A DNA stretch of 64,000 nucleotides, from positions 164,747,713-164,811,712 of the forward strand of contig NC_083337.1 in NCBI RefSeq assembly GCF_019175385.1, read 5' to 3'. The notes beneath the pieces were generated by a model that saw only the letters and a list, made by a program, of their open reading frames with translations, made no database searches and was not told the origin of the DNA. Made by a program: the position numbers and the translations under genes. This document shows positions 55,832 through 64,000 of the stretch, piece by piece (the stretch's first letter is position 1; each line of letters opens with the position of its first letter). The stretch is from Lycium barbarum (taxonomy: Eukaryota > Streptophyta > Magnoliopsida > Solanales > Solanaceae).

Positions 55832-57598
55832 TGTTATAATTCGAAGCTTATAGCATAATCTGGGATACTCATGGTTTAGAAAAAAATCTTGACAACTTTC
55901 ATTTACGTACCTTTCTTTTTATTATCTATAAATGCACTTTTATATACCAGATCAGTGAATGAAAAAAAAACATCTCAATTTTAATTAAGTATTCTAATTT
56001 ATATTAAAATGTTACTATGAAAAAATTGAAAGCCAAGTCCACAAAATAGGGACAGCTAATCTAAAATAGGTTGATTATATAAGTGAGACGGAAGAAAGAA
56101 GCAATTACTGGGTCATAATAGAATAGAAGTGGTTCTCATTATCCAAAAGGAATATTTTCATTATCCACGATTTATAACTATCTTCAACGTTAGTTTATAT
56201 TTAATAAAATGAAGTTTCTCTAACATTTTATTAATTATTTTTTGGTAAATATTCAAGAGAATTAGATAAATATTTGATCTTTTTTGTCTAGAGTTGAAAA
56301 TTAATTACTTTAGTTGGTAGCTAAGATAAGATTTCTCAAGAGTTTTAAGTGGAAAAAAAATGCGAGGAAGGAACCATAAGAAAAAGTCAAAAGTCAAACC
56401 CAAATGAGAGAATGTGCTCAGCAGGTCAGTATTTCCTCCAAACTCATACCCATGTTGCAGAGTTTCAGCATCCAAAAATGATTCTTTCCATCAGTGATAG
56501 CTGTGTTTTCTATTTAAATTATCTCCATGCCATTGATACCTTTGTTATTTTAGTATTTATCACTCCATTACTTTTCCAAACAAACTCACTCGGAATTTTG
56601 AATAACAGAAACTGGAAGTCAGCCCTCCAAAGGTGTAAACGAAATCTGCTGGCTCTTTTTCTTTTTAAGAGATAATTGAACTTCTAAAGTTCTAACCCTA
56701 AAATATAGTATAAATTTTGATTTTGATTGTTGTGATATCTGGCCAATAATATTTAACCTTTGATTAATTGAAAATTGCACTTTTGATTCAATTTGTAAAA
56801 TTTTACAAATCCAACGAATTATTAATTATTATTTTAAAATTTCTACAACTACATCATAGTTGATGGATTAAAAATGCAATCACAGGAGCAAAATAATAAT
56901 TCCTCAATAATGGATGGATTAAAGTGCAATTATCCCCTTTTTCGATCGTAGTGTGCTCTTTTTTTTTTTTTTCCGTAATTGAAACCACTGTCATAATATT
57001 ATAAACGTAATATCTCTTTCCTGGTTTTTTCTCTCTATTTAAGAAACAGCCGTAATATGTATCATAAACGTCTAGTAGTGCAGGTAATGACTGCTACTTT
57101 CGAGAGTTTCTCACGTTAATCAGTTAAGAGGTCATGGGTTAGTTGACACAACTGGGAAAACAGCTTAGCCTTTCTTTGTGTCTTTGAGCTCAATTCTCAT
57201 TTTTCTTTTTAATCCATTATGGGAAAAAAAAAATCAAATGCTGCCATAGCATGATGAAGAATGTCACGGGTAAAAGGAAAAAATAAAATGAAATGTCTGA
57301 CTTCATATAATTCGCCGAAGGACAAGTGACTTGTACTAAAAGAGAGAAGAGAAAGAGTAAAGGAAGAGGAAGAGGAAGAAAAGAAGAAAAAAGCAAGTTC
57401 CAAAAATGGGCAGCCAAAAGTCAAAAAATTTGCTGACGGCGGATTCTTAGCGTAACATATTAATGCAGCAGCTAGGTTGGTTATGTCAAGCACTTAATAT
57501 TTCTCTATGATTTGTTTAATTCTGTGGGCAGTGGAGTTGGGACGGGAGGGGGGACCCCGGGTGGGGGAGCGGTTCAGGCAAAGTTATCATTAACATTT
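55832..57598. other. Intergenic, no gene seen
   Basis: Frames up to 108 codons (56349-56675) lack motifs and codon bias. A purine-rich stretch at 57345-57400 explains the Phe/Ser/Leu-rich minus frames. Confidence 0.5.
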
Positions 57599-57608
57599 AT
57601 TATAAAAA

Positions 57609-58257
57609 CGGAAAAAATACATTAAAACTCCCGACGTATAGCCAGATTAATTATGACGCGCTCAATCTTTGCGGGTGACCTATTACCCCCAGTCTTAATT
57701 TTTCAGTATTTTAGTAGCATTTTTGATTGACGTGGCAACAAAAATGGCGAGTGAAAATGAGATATTTTAATAAAAATTAAATTTTCAAAATTTATTTATA
57801 TTTTATCCTCTCACCCTCCCTCTCTTTCACATTTCAATTGTTAAATGCAATTTATTTTTCTCTTTCTTCTTCTTTCTCCTCAATCACCGCCGCCGCCGTC
57901 GCCGCCACGCTGCCGCCGCCACACCGCAACAGTCGCAACGCAGAAGCAGCAGCAACCACCGCTGCCGCCACACCGCAGCAGCGGTGGTAAATATAATTAA
58001 TAATTATAATTGATAAAAGAAAAATCAAATGAAAAAAAAGTGGCAGTGACGTGGCAGCAGCGTGACAGTGACGTGACGGAGAGTGTGCAACACTCTCCAC
58101 TGTGCAACTGGGCTTCAATTTTTTTTTGCCACGTCAGTCAAAAAAGGTCACTAAAATACTGAAAAATTAAGACTGGGGGGTAATAGGTCACCCGCAAAGG
58201 TTGGGTGCGTCATAATTAATCTGGCTATACGTTTGGGGAGTTTTAATGTATTTTCCC
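57609..58257. mobile_element. Mutator-like MITE, about 130-bp inverted ends, 9-bp target duplication
   Basis: Flanked by TTATAAAAA (57600-57608 and 58258-58266). The terminal repeats of about 130 bp are near-identical: AATACATTAAAACTCCC, CCAGATTAATTATGACGC, TTTGCGGGTGACCTATTACC and AGTCTTAATTTTTCAGTATT appear in both arms. The centre holds a GCC/GCA-rich block (57880-57985) giving Ala-rich or Arg-rich frames. No transposase. Confidence 0.9.
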
Positions 58258-58269
58258 TTATAAAAATTT

Positions 58270-59951
58270 ACTTATAATTAATTGAAGATTAAACGATACT
58301 CCGTTAGCCCGCCCGATATCATATGCATCAACAACTTACGAATAGAAAATTCCCTTATCCCTTGGAAAATAACAGTCTTAGTACTTCATTTAGTGAGTAA
58401 TTTTTGTCCTTTGTTTGCAAGAGTCAATGCTCTTATATTTGGCACCAATGAATTATCAGTACCAATTTGAAGTTTGAGCATCGATTAGAATTCATTTGGA
58501 GCACACTAGTGAAGGCAACTTGCTAGATTAAAAAGGATAGCCGGCCCATCGTAATAGGACTTTGATTTATTTGAGGCCTATGAGCAACCTTTCATATCTT
58601 GAAAAGTTAACGAAGGCCTAATCATAGTCTTTAAGAATACTTTTAACTTAATAGTAGTGTATGAATATGACTAGTCCTTTCCTTTTCATTTTCTTTAATT
58701 TGTTTTTTCCTTTGGAGTTGCAAAACTTTTGAGCTTCTCAAAACGACATGTTGGTTTTCTGTTATAAGTTGCAAACAAGAACTCAAAATGACAACCTTGA
58801 CACTCTTCTTATATGCTTACAATGGAAAGACTATTTTCCACTTGGGAGGCTTGTTTCTAGAGAATTTAAGTCTTTCTTTTTTGGCTAAAAGAATTTAAAT
58901 ACACACAAACAGTATGAAAAATTATTTGTTATCGCTAGTCAACTTAATTATGATGTAAAAAATTCATATACACTGTTGGTGCCCAACATCAACATCACTA
59001 TAATAGCAGGAAAGTACGGCCCTTTATCTAAAATATAAAAAAAAAAAAGTTAAGGCAAGAACGGCTCGTTAGTTGTTTAAATTTTGTTACTCCTTATCTT
59101 TTTTCCTTATGTATTTCCCTGGGTTCTAAAATATGATTATTGCGATAATTATCACAACGAAGTCCACTTAAACCAGATATACTAAATTTACTACGTAGTG
59201 TTGACTAGAGAAGTTCAATAACTCCAATATGATTAGCATAGTAATAATCCACAAAGAATAATGACCGATTAGTGGTTGGTCGAGCTGAACATATGTATGT
59301 AGTTCACAAAATCCGCATTTTCAACAATTAAGTTCCTGATGCATCATAGATTAAATGATATCAACATACTTATACGATAACCTGGCTTTCTAGATCTTTA
59401 CAGGAAACAAGAAAATAAATTACTGGAATTTTCGTTTCATATTGCTGTTTTTAAGGATCTAGAAACCTGATTAAAATATTAATTTTAGAAAAATTTAAGT
59501 CGATGCATCTTTTTTGATATTTCGTGATCCATCTTATTGCTGGCATTATCTGTCGCCTTACGACCCTATGAAAAGCTCGAGTTGCACCTAGGGCGAAGCT
59601 ACAATTTCACTTATGGATTCGACAGAATTCAATAACATTGGTTCAAATCCTATAACTTAATATGTATAAATAATTTATTTAAAACCTAGTAAGCCGCGTT
59701 TTCCCAAAATTTAGAATAACCAAATTCAAATAATCATTTATTTGAACAACCAAATAATCTTCTTTCAAAGATAACGGCGCTTAGTTTGTAATATGGAAGG
59801 TCTACAAATTAAAGAGAAACCTAAGCTTGACATTTCGAGCATCTCTTACGGCTCTTTTCAACAACTGAATAAAAATGGATACCCCACAAAGTATAATCAA
59901 AGAAGCCACATGAGGAAATAGTGGTCTCCACAATTATTTGTCTAAAGCTAA
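58270..59951. other. Intergenic, no gene seen
   Basis: AT-rich sequence. A short hAT-like or dispersed repeat remnant may lie at 59590-59720 (GGGCGAAGCTACAATTTCAC). Nothing coding. Confidence 0.45.
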
Positions 59952-59954
59952 TAA

Positions 59955-60205
59955 GTGTCCGTTTGGATTGGCTTATAAACTGTTTTCAGCTTTTTTGAGT
60001 GTTTAGCTGATCAGCTTAAAGTCATTTTGTGCTTAAAATAAGCTCAAAAAAATAATTGAGCCCATTTAACTTAACTTATCTAAAACAACTTATAAGCTGA
60101 AAACAGCTTATAAGTCAAAAAAAATAAGTTAGACTACCCTAACTTATTTTTTTTAGCTTATAAGCTGCAAACAACTTATAGACATAAGCCCATCCAAACA
60201 GGCTC
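59955..60205. mobile_element. Tourist-like MITE
   Basis: 251 bp, flanked by TAA (59952-59954 and 60206-60208). The ends GTGTCCGTTTGGATTGGC and CCCATCCAAACAGGCTC are inverted repeats. Same family as the pair at 49437-49973. Confidence 0.85.
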
Positions 60206-60479
60206 TAAATATTCTGATATGCCTTTTTTTGACTTGCCAGTCAGTGCAATAAAATTGTGAAATGAAACCAAAATGAAGAACCATAGAATAAAATAACCCT
60301 TGGCTTGGCGGTAGGGATGACAAACGTGCGATACGGCTCCTTTTTAAATTCGCAAAATTTTAACCTGACCAGCGTAGCATTTTTACACAAGTCCACCATC
60401 CTTGCATCCACCAGCCCCACCGCGCCCCAATTTAGTGATTTCTTTTTCCTTTTATTTTGTTAGTTTTATTTCCTTTTTA

Positions 60480-60670
60480 TCTTTCGCTTGGATTTTCCAT
60501 GTTTACTCAAGGCATTCGAGTCCGACTACATTTGGATTCACACTGCGTGTGGCCATTCGGTGAAGTGCTCCCTACCAAGGATATTTTTATATTCAGGACT
60601 CGAACCCTAAATTTCTGATTAAGGAGAACATCGGGTGAAAAAAAAATAATAATAATAATAAAAAAAAGGG
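60480..60670. repeat. Dispersed repeat with CTCGAACCC motif and AAT microsatellite
   Basis: Text such as CACACTGCGTGTGGCCATTC and GACTCGAACCCTAAATTTC, followed by (AAT)n at about 60646-60660, looks like a common retroposon-derived repeat. The borders are unknown. Confidence 0.45.
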
Positions 60671-61554
60671 TCGGGTGTTGTTGAGTCATTTTTGGCCCCT
60701 TGGTGCAGCTGCTTTACTGAGCTTCTTTTTGAGTCTTTAGTTTTTATCTTGGGCCTTTAGTGCAATTGCAGACTGCTTAGTGAAGTTCTGTTTTTTTTTT
60801 CGGAGAATTGACACAATGGTACAAGTCGGACATAAAATTGGCAATTTTTTTTTTACCCAAAATGTTTTTACCAAAAGTAGTCCTAAAAATAATAGCATTA
60901 TGTAGCCAAATTTGTATTCAACCCCTAAAATCATGCTAAGCAAAATATTATTTTCTCTAAAATCAGTAGAATACTTCCCCCTAATTCATAGTAACATAAT
61001 TTTCAATAATAGAATCCTTCTATCAAGGGTGTCTACTTGGACTAGAGTCTATTCAAATAATATTTCAAAATGATTTCTTCCTACTTTGTTGCCAAATTAG
61101 CTTCTATAACGCTGAAGATTTTCTTCATCTTCCGTATATTATATCCAATATAACGTCTATATTCTACGGTCAAAATACATCAAGAAAAAGAGTGATTTTA
61201 TCTTTAAAACTTAAAAGGTTATAATTCTACATATTTAATGCATAGTTTGGTATCATACTTGTATCCGTTTTTATACATAACAAATATACATTGTTTAATA
61301 CTAATATAATAATTATTTTTGTCTCTGTGTGTGTTTATTTATGCATTTTATTTGGCAAATATTTTCAGTATATTTTTGCAGAGTAGGCAAAAAATACATA
61401 AGATATATAGCAACATACTTTAAATATTTATAAAGTAATTCTGGTATATTAAATTTTAATCATGAATATGTTGGATTCCTCTATGTATGTGCTACGTTGT
61501 TTACATAGCTGAAGATATCTTCACAATATGTATATACGAAGTTTATCCATATAC

Positions 61555-61868
61555 AATTCTCAAAACGTATTTATGGTGCTTCACAATTCCCAGAATGTAT
61601 ATATGGTACTCTTCTTCTTCATCAGATTCCCAAAATGTATACATGGTATTTCACATTATATATCAGAATGTATACATGGTACTTCACAATATATGTCTGA
61701 ATGTATACATGATACTTCATAGTATAAATCAGAATGTATACATGATACTTCACAATATACATATAAAAATGTATACATGGTACTTCACAATATATACCAG
61801 AATGTATACATAGTACTCTTCTTCTCCATCGAATTCGCAGAATGTATACATGGCACTTCACAATATAT
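61555..61868. repeat. Minisatellite with ATGTATACATGGTACTTC core
   Basis: About nine units of 30-40 bp, each with the self-complementary GTATAC core in (C)AGAATGTATACATGGTACTTCACAATATAT context. Two units are replaced by CTCTTCTTCTTCATC-type text. ORFs over it translate as repeated (E/Q)NVYMVLHN or YHVYIL and are not genes. It is flanked by AT-rich repeat-like DNA (60800-62160). Confidence 0.88.
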
Positions 61869-62750
61869 CATCATAGATTTTCAATTTTAATCGGAGAAAA
61901 TTAAGAAGATAAGGAAAGAGAGTGAAAAATGAATGAGATAGATGGAAGAAATAAGAGAGAGAGAAACATTGGACAGATCTTAGGGGGATGAATAAGTGAG
62001 TGAAGGATTTTTTTTTTTTTTTTTTGAGAAAATGGGAAACAAATATTTGGGGGCTGATTTATGAGTCATGTGGTACAACTAATGGTTATTTTGTGCCAAC
62101 TTATTAAAGTTCGGCTAAAATATCCCAATTAAGTCCAATACTTAGCACACCATGCCAAATTCCCTTCATTTTTCCTTCTTTTTTGGGCCTTTAGTACAAC
62201 TTCTTTGTTAAGTTTCTCCACTATATTTCATAGGATTAGAACTACATAAACTCAATACAGATCTGTAGAAATTAAACTTTCTTTTAAAAATGTTCTCAAG
62301 GAGTAGTAAAATTTATGCAAAAGTAGTAAGTAAAACATAAAATACTAATTTGCGTCAAGACTTGAGTGAAATATGTTCGTTTCTATTTAATCATCACGAC
62401 AAGATCAAGACAAACCAACTAGCCAAGTGAGATTCTTAAAAAGCACTGGCACAACTAAGGCATTTTGAATTTTGATACAAGAAAATCAGAGCATATAAGT
62501 TTTGTTTGAATTTCTTATGTAATTAGTTTTTTTTTTCCCCCTTATAGATGATCAATTAGTTTAAAAAAGAAACCACCCCTTCAAAAATTAAGGAACTTGT
62601 TTTCATAAAAAGTATTTGTCAAAATTTTAACCAACCAAATATTAAAAAATTGGAATATTTTCCTCCATACCAAACACACCCAAATTGTAATCAAAATTTT
62701 CTTCTTCCATCAGTGTAAGTGGGCAACCGGTTACCTACCCCAAATTATAT
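61869..62750. other. Intergenic, no gene seen
   Basis: Purine-rich and AT-rich DNA. No bounded element. Confidence 0.5.
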
Positions 62751-62751
62751 T

Positions 62752-63869
62752 GGACAACTTACAGGAATAACTACCCTTTAAGGGTTGTTAACAATCAGTA
62801 GCTATCTTTTATCAATTTGCAATTCGTAGCAAGTTTATGGCAAATTGTATTTAAGTGTATTTAAATACACTGTTAAGTTGTATCCAAACTTATCTAATTT
62901 TGCGTATATTTGACTGTATTTGAATACATGCAACCTTAATTTCTCTGACTACACGTGTATTCAAATGAATGTATTCCAGTGCATTTAAATACACGACGGA
63001 GCTGTGTATTTTATTGTATTTATTTATTGACATATCCTTTTATTTTGGCTGTATTTAAATGTATTTAAGCTCCGATCAGCAAGGTGGTCACCGGCGTCGC
63101 AGAGTTGACTGTATTTGAATGTGTTTCAACAAATTTTCAGAAGCAAATTTTTAAATATACTGTATTTACTCAAAAATTTATGTACAAACATATGTATATT
63201 GATCATTCAAACAACATGTACAATCAAATACATCTAGTTTACCTCTAAAATACAATAAGCCAAATACATATAACTTATATTTACACTAAAATAAAAAAAA
63301 TCAAATACACTCAAATCTAAAATACAACAAGGAGAAGAAGTCGTGGATTCCGGTATCCGTCAGATCTGAGAAGCGTAGTGGCTTCATTTTTCCTTTGTGT
63401 TCTTTACAAAAAGTTTCTTTCTCCAAGGATGGCAAGTTCCAATTCCTCTTCCTCTGATGATGGAAAACAAGCGTTGAAGCTCTTTAGGAGTGGCGACTAT
63501 GGTGATCTGCTGGTGCTCCAGCGAGCAACAATGAAGCTGTGGTGTCGTCGTGAAGAAGGAAGAGGCGGAGGTCGTGGCGTTTCTCAGATCTAGTGGTATC
63601 GTTGTCGAGGAGGAAGAAATGGAGCCAGATCTGGCCAGAGAGAGGCATCAGAGAAAGGGAAAGGTATTTGGCCGGAGAGAAGGAAAGATATTTGGCTGGA
63701 GGAAGGAACAGAGAGAGAGAGAGAAATAAGCCATAAAACCTAATGTATTTTGATATGGCTATGATAGGTAAATTGAAAATTCACTGTAGCTATAAAAATA
63801 ATTAAATTAAATGGCAGTTACTAATCATAAAAACCTCTTAGAGTTAGCTATGCCAAGTAAATATGTCAC
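62752..63869. mobile_element. Non-autonomous element with a captured-looking Ser-rich frame
   Basis: Left terminus GGACAACTTACAGGAATAACTACC and right terminus GTTAGCTATGCCAAGTAAATATGTC are weak inverted repeats. The interior has many GTATTTAAATACA-type motifs. Near 63429 an ATG opens a frame starting MASSNSSSSDDGKQALKLF. The copy at 43820 has the same frame with a premature stop. No target duplication was confirmed. Confidence 0.5.
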
Positions 63870-63871
63870 CA

Positions 63872-64000
63872 TATTTTTTGCGCGGATTGCCTTTCTTTTG
63901 GGGTGGTCTTTAAATTTGCCCTTCGCTTGAAAAGGTGGGGGAATACCTGAGGTTTTGGGTTCGAACCCCGCTCAGATATATAAAATAAATAAATCGCAAT
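63872..64000. mobile_element. Partial copy of the 2940-3372 fold-back element
   Basis: GCGCGGATTGCCTTTC, TGGTCTTTAAATTTGCCCTTCGC and GGTTTTGGGTTCGAACCCCGCTCAG align with the left arm of the element at 2940. The copy runs off the window edge. Confidence 0.65.

Noticed and set aside
57852..58118. 88-codon Ala-rich minus-strand protein
   Set aside because: Low-complexity translation of the GCC/GCA-rich centre of a Mutator-like MITE, crossing into its inverted ends.
61487..61861. 108- and 79-codon repeat proteins
   Set aside because: Both strands are open over a minisatellite; the repeated peptides follow the DNA period.

Overview
The window is nuclear DNA of a flowering plant and most resembles Solanaceae. 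It is AT-rich and intron-containing. It carries plant-only gene families (a SIAMESE-related CDK inhibitor, a QALGGH zinc finger, the flowering-plant histone H2B.8). Its repeats (tRNA-derived SINEs with clear target duplications, hAT, Tourist, Stowaway and CACTA MITEs, long gypsy LTRs with TGTCACG/CGTGACA-type ends) look like those common in nightshade genomes. The family assignment is inference from repeat style; no species is claimed.

Layout. 0-1.6 kb: 5' end of VPS41 (minus strand), first exon plus a large first intron holding a Tourist MITE. 1.7-5.2 kb: tandem repeats, a fold-back element and a G-rich tract. 5.3-10.2 kb: an apparent 3.9-kb solo gypsy LTR and a copia-like LTR. 10-17 kb: AT-rich intergenic DNA with two well-bounded SINEs. 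17.07-21.27 kb: a 4.2-kb Mutator-like element with 9-10 bp target duplication that carries a six-exon plant-mobile-domain gene (four in-frame TAG codons) and no recognisable transposase. 21.7 kb: an intact SMR gene. 25-35.5 kb: a histone H2B neighbourhood with a long-tailed H2B.8 gene, two near-identical canonical H2B genes, and fossil pieces of further copies. 32.4-32.9 kb: a small three-exon coiled-coil gene that looks frameshifted. 36.25-38.57 kb: a second Mutator-like element with inverted arms of about 700 bp. 38.6-42.6 kb: LTR remnants. 42.8-50 kb: MITEs of several classes. 50.8-51.7 kb: an intact ZAT5-type C2H2 repressor gene. 52-64 kb: gene-poor DNA with hAT, Mutator and Tourist elements and a minisatellite.

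The most unusual signal is a structural grammar shared by three elements (17.07-21.27, 25.02-25.58 and 36.25-38.57 kb). Their end regions carry arrays of short near-perfect palindromes. The outer sequence differs between elements, but the core is always ACGCA...TGCGT, and successive modules alternate in orientation. One array ends about 210 bp upstream of the H2B.8 start codon; another lies about 470 bp upstream of the SMR gene. I know of no named system that matches it.

The genes do not form a pathway. VPS41 acts in vacuolar trafficking, SMR and the H2Bs in the cell cycle and chromatin, and the zinc finger in stress-type transcriptional repression. The rest is transposon sediment.
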